The position numbers and the translations under genes are program-made. A DNA stretch of 64,000 nt from Plotosus lineatus (taxonomy: Eukaryota > Chordata > Actinopteri > Siluriformes > Plotosidae). This document shows positions 47,167 through 58,756 of this stretch, one piece after another. The stretch is from contig CM045731.1 of NCBI GenBank assembly GCA_024760905.1, positions 47,402,501 through 47,466,500 of the forward strand. The letters run 5' to 3'. The notes under the pieces were generated by a model. That model saw only the letters and a program-made list of their open reading frames with translations, was not told the origin of the DNA and did no database searches. Position 1 is the first letter of the stretch, and every line of letters begins with the position of its first letter.

Positions 47167-48071
47167 CAGTGCTTCTCAAATAGTGGGGCGCGCCCCCCTG
47201 GGGGGGCGCGATGGGATGCTGAGGGGGGCGCGTGTGACCCAGGAGAACATGCTTTTTTTCCGCCGTACTACAAGAAAGTGTAATTGCACATCCACTCCAG
47301 TAGTTGGCAGTGGCGCCAACATGACGTCTGACTCCACATTGAGACTGAGCTTCACATCACAGACACTCAGTGAATTCTGGCTGAGTGTAGAAAGGCAGTA
47401 TCCATTGTTAGGGAAGAGGGCAATGGGCATTCTGCTTCCTTTTGCAACATCCTACGTTTGTGAGACTGGTTTCTCTGCTGTTGCTGCACTGAAGACCAAG
47501 TACAGGTCCCAGCTAAACATTGAGCAGGAGCTGAGAGTTGCAGTGTCATGCTTCAAACCTCGCTTTGAGAAGCTGTGCGCTGCAAAACGTGCTCATTGTA
47601 GCCATTAATCTTGGCTTCCTCATTTTTGAGAAAAAAATTCAGCACAATTTGTTCTATTGCTTCTTGTTTTGTAGGTTAAAGTGTTTATATATTGTGCTCC
47701 TGAGTTAATGTTTCTGAAGTCAATTTGAATTAATTATTTATTGATTTTATTTTCAGCAGCAAATGGTGTGGTAAGTTTGTCAAAAATGTAACAAGGATAT
47801 TATTATTTTTAAATTTAAGGCAAATTGATGCACTTTCTTTTACAGACTAATAAAAATGTTAAAAGTTATTCTTGTAAGTTGAACTATATCTCTTTCTTTT
47901 TGTTTTATTTATGTTAACAAGGATACGATATAATGAAGAGATATACCTGTAACTATATTATAGAAAAAGTTATAATTTATAGTTGCGGCGGAAAGTGGGT
48001 GGTGGGGGGGGGGCGCGAATTGTTTTCTTCTTGCTAGGGGGGGCGTAACAGAAAATAATTGAGAAGCACTG
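47167..48071 (+). mobile_element. hAT transposon, internally deleted
   Basis: 905 bp. Terminal inverted repeats CAGTGCTTCTCAA at both ends. Perfect 8-bp target-site duplication GTGTAAAC (47159-47166, 48072-48079), the hAT hallmark. It carries only the C-terminal end of a transposase. Confidence 0.93.
47330..47608 (+). pseudogene. hAT transposase C-terminal dimerisation domain (remnant)
   Basis: The frame from 47183 becomes recognisable near 47330: TLSEFWLSVERQYPLLGKRA, LLPFATSYVCETGFSAVAAL, KTKYRSQLNIEQELRVAVS. This is the hAT C-terminal dimerisation region, in the style of ZBED5/FAM200-like proteins. The zinc finger and catalytic residues are absent. Confidence 0.88.
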
Positions 48072-48259
48072 GTGTAAACCATTGCTAACTTTCATCAGAA
48101 GTAGCTGCATAGCCATCAGCGTGTTTCTGCCCTGCAATGGCCTGGAGAGCTGTCCAGGGTGTACTCTGCCCTGCTGAAAGTTGGCTGAGATGGGTGGTAG
48201 CCTCCCTGTAACTCAATTAGGATTAAGCAGTTCCCAAACTGAATGGATGAATGGAATAA

Positions 48260-48730
48260 CAGGCAACTAAATAAAGAAATACAATAGGTCAGCAAGATAT
48301 AAATGAATAAACAAATAAATTAAAACAGGTAAATAAATAAAAAAATCCAGATGAATAAAAAATTATAGGCCAGTATGTAAATAAGTCATTAGGTCGTTAA
48401 ATAAATAAGTAAAGATGGGGGGAAGATTGTAAGTTATACACATTCATTTAAAATATTATATAGGTAAGTACCTAATAAATAAATAAATACCTTGTAAATA
48501 AAAAATTAAAAGGTAAATAAGTAAGTACATTTATAAATAAATAAAAACAGGTAGGCAAGAAAAAATATAAAGTTAAGTAAGAAATAAATAAATAAGCGGA
48601 TTAATGAATAAATAGAAGTATAATAAAAATATAGAAAATTAAAGAAAATTAATAATTTATTAAAAATAATTATAAACATGTAAGTAAGAAATCAATCAAA
48701 GTAAGTAAATAAATAAACAAACAATGTAGC
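48260..48730. repeat. Degenerate (TAAA)n/(AAGTAAAT)n low-complexity tract
   Basis: About 470 bp of nearly pure A/T/G with taaataaataag and aagtaagtaaat units. It begins directly after the SINE-A tail and may have grown from it. Confidence 0.85.
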
Positions 48731-49211
48731 CACAGACATGTTGGACATTGTGGAGCATTTTTGTGGCTCTCATGGTGGTAACGCTTCTCATAACCTCCAT
48801 TATGTGGTTGCTATTATTTTAACCACCAGCTTGACCTCAGCATGCAGTCAACAGAAACCGATACCTTAAAAGAGAGCGAAATACAGATCAGGTCTCCGTC
48901 TGCGTGGATCAACCTTACATACTCTTAATATCTGTGTCAATCCAGGAATACACACAAACACACATTCTTTTTTTTTTTTTTTTTTTTTACAATTAATGTC
49001 TTGTTTGATAACCAAAATCTGGGGAAAGATAAAAACACCTTCTATCTGTATTATGAAGTTAAATTAACCCTTTCTTTGCATGAAACCTTTGAGTAAGAAA
49101 AAATATACTTCAACAGTTTTGATGGATCATACTTGATTACAGTATTTTGGAAATATTTCTGGCATAACAACAAACAAACAAAAGTGATTTGTTCATTTTT
49201 TTCTTTAATCT
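48731..49211. other. Non-coding, no recognised repeat
   Basis: Contains a T run (48968-48988). Otherwise unassigned. Confidence 0.45.
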
Positions 49212-49397
49212 GAACCACACACGTCTGCCTCACTGAAAGAAGGTCCTGGGTGCCAGTCCAAGGTGTTTCGGTATGGAGTTTGTATGTTCTCATGCTTGCA
49301 CAGTTTCGTCTGGGGACTCTGGTGTCCTGCTACAGTCAATGATATGCATATTTCGGTAATCGAATATTCTCAATTACCCCAAGATGTGAGTGTGAAT

Positions 49398-49447
<50 letters not shown>
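49212..49447 (+). mobile_element. SINE-B fragment with expanded (GT)n
   Basis: Head and middle of SINE-B (cacgtctgcctcactgaaag, tgctacagtcaatgatatgc) ending in a GT tract at 49400-49446. Confidence 0.65.
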
Positions 49448-49496
49448 GGCCATAACAGTATCTAATTTATTGATTAAATACTGTGTTCAAGTACAT

Positions 49497-49589
49497 TCAT
49501 TGCTTTGCTGAACCGCTTAATCCTACTAAAGCTGCGAGGAGCCTGGAGCCTATCTCAGCTTTCTGGGTGAAGGCAAGATACAGCGTTCC

Positions 49590-49655
<66 letters not shown>

Positions 49656-49792
49656 AACCGGACGAAACCCATGCAAGCTTTGGAAGAAAAACAAAACTCC
49701 ACACAGAAATGGCCTGGGGCCAAGCCTGGGACTTGAACCCAGGACCTTTTTGCTGTGAGGCATCCATACTAACTGTGTCACCATAACATATT
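49497..49792 (-). mobile_element. SINE-B copy containing an expanded (CA)n
   Basis: Reverse orientation: ctgaaccgcttaatcctact, (CA)n at 49590-49652 in place of part of the body, head ttgctgtgaggcatccatac. Confidence 0.8.
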
Positions 49793-49905
49793 TTAACAAA
49801 AAGTAAAAATCAGTGAAAATGATAATATGTGCTTTACAAGCATTAACAATTGTTGAGTATCTTGTTGTATGTATGGCGTTGGGCTCTGCTTCACTACCTC
49901 TAGAA

Positions 49906-50251
49906 CAGAGGTCCCCAACCACCGGGCCACAGACTGGTAGTGGTCTGTGGGTCATTTGGTACTGGACCCTCATGAAGGCTGAAAATTTTTTTTTATTGAT
50001 TATTGTAGTCTGAAAGATTCTTTATTTTGAAAAACTGCTTGTCTTGGTCACCTGATGTGGTAGATCTAAAAATAAACCCATAAGCTAGTAAAAATAAGTA
50101 AAATACAAACGTCTTTGAAAAGCATCCTATTTCTTCAGCGGGATGATGAGTTGTATTTTTATGCACTTTGTTTTTAGTTGTTCTGTACCAGTCCGTGAAA
50201 GTTGCCTTACATGAAATCAGTCCGTGGCGCTTAAAAGGTTGGGGACCACTG
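49906..50251. mobile_element. hAT MITE (Charlie-like ends)
   Basis: 346 bp, no coding sequence. Inverted repeats CAGAGGTCCCCAACC and CAGTGGTCCCCAACC, flanked by an 8-bp duplication with one mismatch (CTCTAGAA at 49898-49905, CTCTAGAT at 50252-50259). Confidence 0.92.
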
Positions 50252-50259
50252 CTCTAGAT

Positions 50260-50917
50260 GATCCTCCACTAAGTGACTGGTTTTCTTTAGTTGGAGGTTG
50301 GAGAAGGCTGTAGGGTGGGAAAGGTACCCAACAAAGCAACTGCCACACAACCCCCCCCCCCCCCCCCAATTTTTCTGATCATAGGTTCAGCTACCAAACT
50401 GACTTAATTGGGTTGCGTCTACAGAAGAGACATTTAGAAAGCAACTGATTTTGTCTTGGATAAAATGTATTATTTTAAAAAGATTGTCCATGTTGCTGTT
50501 ATATTCCAATATCAGCACTGTCTTAAATAATAATATGCCATTAATATTATTTGAAAAAAACATTGTGTTATAAACAGGTGTATACTTCATGTGACGATGG
50601 AGTTCATGTTGATAAACTTGGGAAACCAATGTCCAGGTAGAAGTATTCAACACTGCAAAAATTAATGATGAAAATGTAAAAAAAAAAACAAAAACAAAAA
50701 TACTTTAATAATTGATTTGAGAAGATGAAGCCTTTTATTATTTAGTTATGAGACTTTCTTGCTTCTAATTGGTGCAAAGCAATACAATAATTATTAGTAT
50801 TTCATCATTGCCATACAGTATTATAACTGAATCACTGCACTGTTCCCATTTGATAACTTTATTTTTTATTATTGCACAGTTGTCAAGCACAACATAGTAA
50901 TGTGACTGTGTGTGTGT
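50260..50917. other. Non-coding, no recognised transposon
   Basis: Includes a C run at 50350-50367. Otherwise AT-rich and unassigned. Confidence 0.45.
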
Positions 50918-50918
50918 C

Positions 50919-51170
50919 TTCCTTTTGGCTTTTCCCCTTTTACTCGGGAGTCGCCACAGCGAACCATCTGATTCGCACATTTGATTTGGCAGAGGTTTTT
51001 ACGTCGGATGCCCTTCCTGTCACAACCCTTTTAGTAAGGGACAGAAACACGCTGACGGCTTTGCAGCTACTCTTTACGAAAGTCAGCAATGGTTCTTTTA
51101 CATGAACCTCACACCATAGACAGTGAGACACATGGCCCGCCTTTGATAACCCAGTTCGCTGCACTGGGAA
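50919..51170 (-). mobile_element. SINE-A copy, RTE-type tail, head lost
   Basis: Reverse orientation: tcttccttttggcttttccc, gattcgcacatttgatttgg, gctgacggctttgcagctac, ending at gctgcactggg. Confidence 0.88.
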
Positions 51171-51495
51171 CTGTCCCTCTGAAAATATTTTGAATGAATA
51201 ATAAAACAATTAGAATTCAGCTTTCACATGACAGAGAATTATTCTGTCTCAGAGTGTGTTATCTACACTTTAGCCCTTGGCCTTGGCAAATAACAACCCC
51301 TTGATTGTAGAATTCTCTATATCCAACCTCATTCAATAATTGATTATTATCAAGTGAAATGACCTGCCTGCGCAATACGAAAATTACAGTTGGGTAGAAT
51401 TTCTTTAAAAAAGAAAAAAAACAATCTTAGGTTCTTTCTCAGTTTAATTAAAAGATTCTTAAAACCAGACCAACTAAATAAACCTAAACCACATA
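51171..51495. other. Non-coding, unassigned
   Basis: AT-rich; nothing recognised. Confidence 0.45.
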
Positions 51496-51497
51496 AA

Positions 51498-51800
51498 GCC
51501 GGCGGTGTAGTGGTTAGGGTGCTGCGCTTATGATCAGGTGGTTGTGAGTTCGAATCCCAGTGCGACCCTCACTGTGCTAAGACCCTGGGCAAGGTCTCAA
51601 CCACAGGTGTGCTTCTGTTCACCCAGCAGTATAAATGGGTACCAGTAAAATATACTGGGAAGGTAACCTGTGATGGACTAGCGTCCCATCCAGGAGGAGT
51701 TGAACTCCTGGTCACTTCACGCTACAGAAACTGGGGATGAGCACCGGCCTGATGAGCCACTAGGCTCGGGTGTAAAAACCCAACAGACTTTACCTTACAT
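51498..51800 (+). mobile_element. SINE-C copy, full length, forward
   Basis: Head ggcggtgtagtggttagggt with B-box-like gagttcgaatccc, body (gcaaggtctcaaccacaggt, taaatgggtaccagtaaaat), 3' end aacccaacagactttacctt. The clearest copy for reading the SINE-C structure. Confidence 0.9.
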
Positions 51801-51804
51801 AAAA

Positions 51805-52575
51805 AATAGCCAACTTTACGATAAACCAGTTAAGTAAGAAATCAAAGGGGAATATTCTCAAAAAAAATATTGCCAATCTTACACATTTTGCTCTTGCATG
51901 ATATATTATCTCCCGAACAAGATCAAAATTAGACTACAGGGTCCAGACGCTGCTGCCAACAGAACTATTTGAAGTGACCTTGTGGCCTTGAAACAAAGTC
52001 AAGGTGACCAATATACAATCTCATGCTACTCGCCATGAGGGGAACCTACATGCTGAATTTGGTAGTTCTATGTCATTTTACATCAAAAATTCATACATAC
52101 GGATGGACAGAACCTATTTCCATATCTATTGCTCCTGTGATGGCGGGAACAAAAATTTTTTTGGTGGATATAACATTTAAAATTTTGAAATACAGTAAAA
52201 TGTTTGGCATTGAATTTGTAACAAAATTCTGGAGTTATGGTTCAACGAATAGTTAAACCTTCTTACAGTTAATTCCCTTTTAACATTCGCTTTGAAGTGA
52301 AGAGTGTGGGAGGAGACCCACAGTCATCCTGAATGAATGGCATAAAAAGTTTTCCGATCAGTGTAAAACCAACCATACAAATTATGAAACAACATCCGTG
52401 TTGAGTGGCATAAACAGACTGCTGATTAGTACAAGCCTGAGAACCGTCCATTCACCATGCGGAGGCCAAAGCCAATTGGATCTCAGAAGCCAAGCAGAAA
52501 TGGGAGACCACCTAGGAATAGTGTGCTCTGGAGGGTTAAGGAAAAGAGCTGGCAACTTACCCTGTAATAAAATTA
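51805..52575. other. Non-coding, no recognised repeat
   Basis: About 770 bp, unassigned. Confidence 0.45.
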
Positions 52576-52577
52576 GG

Positions 52578-52627
<50 letters not shown>
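52575..52627. repeat. (GA)n microsatellite
   Basis: About 26 GA units. Confidence 0.95.
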
Positions 52628-52630
<3 letters not shown>

Positions 52631-52982
52631 GAGTTGTTAAGAGTTGAATATAACTGAATGTACTGACATATACTACCCTGAGAGAACAACATATTTAACA
52701 AAGAATACTGTCTGGTTATCAACTTTTATTGGCAATGGATGAAGTTTGATTTCTCACTAAACAGATATTTTCATCTGTCACGTAAATAACTTGAGGGGAA
52801 AAAACATATTCCCAAATCAGTATCATCATTCACCTTCAAATTCGTCTCCTTAACTGTGCCCATTCACTAATGACTGTCAGTGTTTTATTTTCCATTTTGG
52901 AAGAATATAAAGCTTTTCTGGTGAAACCACCCCGGCTCATGGGCTTAGTATCGCTCATTCACTTGTGCTACATCTTGTTTTG
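52628..52982. other. Non-coding, unassigned
   Basis: Nothing recognised. Confidence 0.45.
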
Positions 52983-52995
52983 GTTCTGTATCCAT

Positions 52996-53339
52996 CATCA
53001 TAATTTTCTGTAACCGCTTCATCCTAATTAGGGTCACGGGGAGGCTGGCGCCCATTCCAGCCAACTCAGGGCGAGGGCAGAGTACACCCTGGACAGCTCG
53101 CCAGGCCATCGGAGGGCGGAAACACACTGACGGCTTTGCAGCCTACTCTTGTCGAAAGTCAGCAATGGTTCTTTTACATGCCTCACACCATAGACAGTGA
53201 GAGACATGGCCGGCCTTTGATAACCCAGTTAGCTGCACTGGGGGGAACAATGACAACCTTGTGGAGAGTGGGACTCGAACCCCCAACCTTTGGATCAGCG
53301 ATCCGGCGCCTTATACCACTAGACCACCACTGCCCCTAT
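52996..53339 (-). mobile_element. SINE-A copy with SINE-B-type tail (chimera)
   Basis: Perfect 13-bp target-site duplication GTTCTGTATCCAT (52983-52995, 53340-53352). Reverse orientation. Same head and tail-swap point as 45231-45571. Confidence 0.93.
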
Positions 53340-53352
53340 GTTCTGTATCCAT

Positions 53353-54253
53353 TTATAGTAAATACTACTGACAAAAGGAGTGATCTTATGTATACATGAC
53401 GGACAACACTGATTCATAAATAGTGAAAAAAGTCCAAAATCAGGTGTTAATAAACAGAAGAAGGGATACGATCTCAAGATGTCACTCTTTAATAATATCA
53501 TGGTGTCCAGTGCAGGAATCATTACCACTCACGTATAGGAGTAAGCAAATGGTTTCAGAAAGGTCATCGTGGCAAATTCCATTTTATTTCCAACAGATCG
53601 CACTGTGTTTCATCTTCATTTAATATGCCTGGGACAAAATTGTTCTCCTTTAAATCTGTAGATTTCCAGAGTATTGGATGAGGCATCCCAAACTGTAACA
53701 TGATCACCACTGGACTCTGATGGACACACTGAGTCATTTTTTACTTCTGCCTGAGAAACATCAGCAACTTTTTATAATCTTGATTATGTCCCCAAGAAAC
53801 AAAGATCATCCCCCACGAAACATCTTAGTCCCAGCAATAATCAGAAAATTCCACATACACAGTGACTTAATCATCAAACTTTAGGCTCCAGTTTTTGCTT
53901 TGGGAGAAACTGCCAATCAGTTGCCAGAGTGAGTTTTTTTTAAACACTGTAGCACCCACGATCCACAACCAAACTGCATGTCAACTGACAAATTCTGCAC
54001 TCAGTCACATGACTAATGTACTCACTCGCAGTCAACCTAGATGTTTCCGTGCACCTGTTTTTGATAAGTACACTTAAGACACTCAAGTTCAACTTTCTCA
54101 ATTCTCAGTTTTTGACTTGAGTTTCATTTGGTTCTGCCTCACTTATGGCTATTGGCTAAACACCTAAACCTTTTGCATGCCAACTGGTTCAACACCACTG
54201 TCATGTATTCCTGATGGCCGCATCCCTCTTTCTATGAGTCATGTCACTTACTA
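53353..54253. other. Non-coding, no recognised repeat
   Basis: About 900 bp of mixed composition, without a convincing ORF. Confidence 0.45.
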
Positions 54254-54824
54254 CAGGGTTACTCAATAAAACCTCCCACGTTTCAAAAATAAATAAAAAT
54301 AAAATCATTAAAGAAAATAATGTATTATTTACACGCATAGAATTTAATTGAATAAAGTTTTTGTATACCAAGTTTTAAAGATGATAATCTTACAACTGGT
54401 GGCCATCATTGTCTATATGCTCTTGGAGGTGGTTGCCGAAGATGGCCTTGGGTTGATGGGTCATGTCAGGTGGTACAGCAGGAGTTGAGGAATATACACT
54501 CCTGATTTAAAGTAGTAATCCCAAGGGGTGTGGTCAAGGAAAAGGCCACAACCTGATGTCACTGCATAGTGAGATCACCCAATTTGGACACATTTCCCTC
54601 AGCACTTCTAGTGATCTTCGAGCTCTGTGTACCATAGCTTCAGCTTCCTGAAATCACACATTGAGTTCCAAGTCAAGGCGATCAAATGGGGGGGAGGATG
54701 CGCCTTAGCACAACTTCTCCTGCATTACTAATTTTAATGTATACAAATAATAACTTGATTACTTTTATCCTTTTTTTTAATAGTCTTTGATATGTGGAAG
54801 TTTTTTTTTTTTTTAGTCACCCTG
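54254..54824 (-). mobile_element. Decayed mariner-like element
   Basis: 571 bp. Short inverted ends CAGGGTTACT and CAGGGTGACT, TA on each side (54252-54253, 54825-54826). The minus-strand translation retains broken pieces resembling the C-terminus of mariner-family transposases (SLEVLREMCPN, NHLQEHIDNDGHQL). Confidence 0.6.
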
Positions 54825-54969
54825 TATTTATGACAAATCTGAATACCCCTCCCTGATACAAACAGCTGCATTACAATAGTAACATCTGTAATTTTTTGAC
54901 ATGTATGTTCCACTGTAGTTTTGATATGGGGGCATCATGCTAAACGTTTCATGTGATACTCTTTAGAAA

Positions 54970-55555
54970 ACACACAATGGTGTAATGGTTAGCATGTCCA
55001 TCTTACAGCAACATGGTCCAGCTCTTCTGTCCTGGCTTGTTGTCTGTATGTTCTTCCTGTACTTGTGTGAGTTTCATCCGGGTACACCAGTTTTCTCCCA
55101 TAGTCCAAAAACATGGACATTAGGTTACTACTTCTTTTTTTCCTTTTGGCTTTCCCCTTCAGGGGTCGCCACAGCGAATCATCTGCCTCCATCTCACCCT
55201 ATCCCCTGCATCTTCTACTCTTACTCCAACTACCTTCATGTCCTCCTTCACTACATCAAAAATCTCCTCTTTGGTCTTCTTCTCGGCCTTCTGCCTGGTA
55301 GTTTCAACTTCAGCATCCGACTACCAATATACTCACTATCCCTCCTCTGTACATGTCCAAACCATCTTAATCTAGCCTCTCTGACTTTGTCTCCAAAACC
55401 TCTTACATGTGCTGTCCCTCTGATGTAGTCATTACACTGGCTATTCAAAATAACCCTAGAAGGGGGCGTGACTTTGAATGATTGTGTGTGTAGCCCTGCA
55501 ACAGACTGGGACAGTAAAATATTCAAGTGATTTCAGCAAATGAATGAATGTCCTA
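54970..55555 (+). mobile_element. SINE-B copy split by an RTE fragment
   Basis: Head and middle at 54970-55125 (ggtgtaatggttagcatgtc, cccatagtccaaaaacatgg), tail at 55434-55555 (gtgtagccctgcaacagact to aaatgaatgaatg). Confidence 0.8.
55126..55433 (-). mobile_element. RTE LINE 3' fragment inside SINE-B
   Basis: About 300 bp, 5'-truncated. Frame reads DYIRGTAHVRGFGDKVREAR, GRRPRRRPKRRF, then a frameshift. 3' terminus ggctttccccttcaggggtc on the plus strand. Confidence 0.88.
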
Positions 55556-56100
55556 AAATATGATCCATTTCAATATGATATTTTTAAGTTACAGGACATG
55601 CAACTGTTCTTACAAGTTCCAGTTTGCTAGATTGATCCACACAAAGAAAGAAATACAGCACTCCTCTTTTGGTCACAGATTTTTCCCATAAAAAGACTTT
55701 GATAGCTTAGCCATCTGGTCAGCTCTAAGAAAAACCACTCATAAAAGGGGCCCTCTCAGGGTCAGGGGACTCTTGAAGATAGTTATTGTAGGCTTAACTA
55801 AAGTTGTCAGCGAAGACGTTATCATGATTGAATTTTTGTCTTTTATTCTTCGTTTTTTTTTTTTTTTTCTTCCTTTCTGATCCAAGCTCATGGAACTATT
55901 TAATTTACCTACAGATTATCACTGTAATTTGATTGATATAATTACTGAGGGAATTAGCATTCATCAAACAAGAAAACAATTCAGCCATTCTCCAAAAATA
56001 TTATTACAAATTTGGTTAGAACAACAGCTACATCTAAAGCATTTAGAGGAATAATTTAGCCATGAATTTATTATTATTTTTTTATTTCAGTGTTCAATGT
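55556..56100. other. Non-coding, unassigned
   Basis: Contains a T run at 55853-55868. Nothing else recognised. Confidence 0.45.
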
Positions 56101-56112
56101 TGTAATAAGAAG

Positions 56113-56445
56113 GGGGCAGTGGTGGCCTAGTGGTATAGGGCACTGGATCGCTGATCCTAAGGTTGGGGGTTCGAGTCCCACTCTCCACAAGGTTGTCACT
56201 GTCCCTCCAATGCAGCTAACTGGGTTATCAAAGGCAGGCCATGTCTCTCACTGTCAATGGTGAGAGGTTCATATAAAAGAACCATTGCTGACTTTCATAA
56301 AGAGTAGCTGCAAAGCCGTCAGCGTGTTTCTGCCCCTTGCTAAAGGGTTGTGTCAGGAAGGGCATCCGACATAAAAACCTATGCCAAATCATTCGCTGGC
56401 GACCCCTGATAAAGGGAAAAAGCCGAAAGGAAATCTCTCATCAAA
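56113..56445 (+). mobile_element. SINE-A copy, full length, RTE-type tail
   Basis: Perfect 12-bp target-site duplication TGTAATAAGAAG (56101-56112, 56446-56457). Order: tRNA-like head, central domain, junction cagcgtgtttctgcccc, LINE-5'-like segment ggaagggcatccgacataaa, LINE-3'-like ggcgacccctgataaaggg. A small deletion removes part of the joint between the last two. Confidence 0.93.
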
Positions 56446-56457
56446 TGTAATAAGAAG

Positions 56458-56855
56458 ATTGCCGGTAAAACAACAGTACAGTATGTGCATCAGTCAATGG
56501 GACATAAAATGAGCCCCAAATCCATCCAGTACTACATTACTAATGCCCTGTCCATGCTACAGTGTTAGAACTGTCCATATCAGGCTGAAATAGAGATCAG
56601 AACCAGTTCTACCAAGACTTGGCAGATTCAGGCAAGATTGAATATGCGGAACTAAAAACATGCATTTCTAGTGCAGACAGGAGGATCAAACCCAACACTG
56701 TAACCTACAGCTCAACCAACATTTATATATGGAACTGTGGCCTGAAAAATGGGACCAGTATAGGATTGTCGACAGGTTTCATAGTGGTCTTATGTCAACT
56801 GCCCACTTGAATTAATTTCCCATTAGTAACCCAACTATAACCCAAACAGGGGGCC
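56458..56855. other. Non-coding, unassigned
   Basis: No recognised element. Confidence 0.45.
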
Positions 56856-58096
56856 CATCTTCTTTTTCTTTCGGCTGTTCCCTTCAGGGGTCGCCACAGC
56901 AAATGATCTGCCTCCATCTCTCCCGATCCTCTGCATCTTCTACTCTTACTCCAACGACCTTCATGTCCGTCTTCACCACATCCATAAATCTTCTCTTTGG
57001 TCTTCCCCTGGGCCTTCTGCCTGGTAGTTCCAACCTCAGCATCCTATTACCAATATACTCACTATCCCTCCTCTGTACATGTCCAAACCATCTCAATCTA
57101 GCCTCTCTGACTTTGTCTCCAAAACATCTAACATGTGCTGTCCCTCTGATGTACTCGTTTCTGATCCTATCCATCCTCGTTACTCCCAAAGAGAACCTCA
57201 ACATTTTCATCTCTGCTACCTCCAACTCTGCCTCCTGTCTTTTCCCCAGGGCCACTGTTTCTAAACCATACAACATCGTTGGCCTCAGCACCGTCTTGTA
57301 CACTTTTCCCTTCATTCTTGCTGATACTCCTATCACACATCACACCAGACACTTTTCTCCATCCATTCTAACCTGCCTGCACGCACTTCTTCACCTCTTT
57401 TCCACACTCTCCATTGCTCTGGATTGTTCATCCTAAGTACTTAAAATCCTCCACCTTCTTTATCTCTGCCCCCTGTAACCTCACCGTTCCTCTTGGGTCC
57501 TTGTCATTCACACACATGTATTCTGTCTTACTGAGGCTAACCTTCATTCCCCTCCTTTCCAGGGCATACCTCCACCTCTCTAGATTTTCCTCCACTTGTT
57601 CTCCGCTCTCACTACAGATCACAATGTCATCTGCAAACATCATAGTCCATGGAGATTCTTGTTTAACCTCGTCTGTCAGCCTGTCCATCACCATAGCAAA
57701 CAAGAAGGGGCTGAGAGCTGACCCTTGACGCAGTCCCACCTCCACCTTGAACTCTTCTGTCACACCGACAGCACACCTCACCACTGTCTTACATCTCTCA
57801 TACATGTCCTGCACCACTCTAACATACTTCTCTGCCACTCCAGACTTCCTCATACAATACCACAGTTCTTCTCTCGGCACCCTGTCATATGCTTTCTCCA
57901 GATCCACAAAGGCACAATGCAGCTCCTTCTGACCTTCTCTGTACTTCTCTATTAACATCCTCAAAGCAAACACTGCATCTGTGGTGCTCTTTCTTGGCAT
58001 GAAACCAAACTGTTGTTCACAAATGCTGACCTCTGCCCTTAGTCTAGCTTCCACTATTCTTTCCCATAACTTCATTGTATGGCTCATCAACTTTAA
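56856..58096 (-). mobile_element. RTE LINE, 5'-truncated 1.24-kb copy
   Basis: Covers most of the reverse transcriptase and the C-terminus. The RT frame (58096-57428) is uninterrupted over about 220 codons: FMPRKSTTDAVFALRMLIEK, DLEKAYDRVPREELWYCM, VGLRQGSALSPFLFAMVMDR, MMFADDIVICSESGEQ, SLSKTEYMCVNDKDPRGTVR. A frameshift near 57430-57350 leads to MLYGLETVALGKRQEAELEV and RWRQIICCGDP. It is the best preserved RT in the window, but lacks the endonuclease. Confidence 0.92.
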
Positions 58097-58756
58097 AATC
58101 TGGGACTGCCAATATGTGATGCACTTACATGACCCAAGCTGCCCATTTTGTGACCGTACCCACTTGTTGCTCATGTAGTCCAGACCTGGCCCAGGTGGGG
58201 CCTAACTGCACATGTGGGCAGTTGATATGGGGCCTTTATCAAGCCCATGGACCATTCCATATGGGTCCCATTTTTTAAAACTACCCACACTGGTGAGTAT
58301 GCATATGGGCAATGTGTGCATACAAGTGGCAAGGTTCATAAAGCTTTATTATTCAGGTGAAAGGCCTCGCAAAACTACATCATTAAAAGATCATTGGTGC
58401 CAGAGATCTTTGCGAAAAATTCACCATGCAATGGTGAAGGATAATAACAGCACTTTAGGTATGTCCTGACATGTAATTGACCAGATCAGCACGTATGCTG
58501 CTGAAGTATGCCACCTTATAACGGTAAGTATCTCCTATGAATTGGGATGACAATATTCGGCTGTCTGTTAGTGCCAATGGGCGATCAGATTCAGATCACT
58601 TCTACCGTTTCAAATATGGACAGTAATAAGTCCTGGAACTAAGAATTTCTCCAGAACTGACCTGAACCTAACTAGATGTGGACATTTAACCAAATGTTAA
58701 AAACGTGGTTGAACATCATTCCTCTTGTTAATCACAAAAGACACCATTAAGGTAAT
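58097..58756. other. Unassigned; possible decayed repeat
   Basis: 58100-58340 is rich in recurring GGGCC/ATATGGG and GCCCAT motifs, suggesting an old repeat of unknown type; the rest shows nothing. Confidence 0.35.

Larger units (their letters stand above)
46995..48253 (+). mobile_element. SINE-A copy with SINE-B-type tail, split by a hAT element
   Basis: Head and centre at 46995-47166, remainder at 48072-48253. An imperfect target-site duplication (gaataacagctaa / gaataacaggcaa) flanks it. Tail of SINE-B type. Confidence 0.85.
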
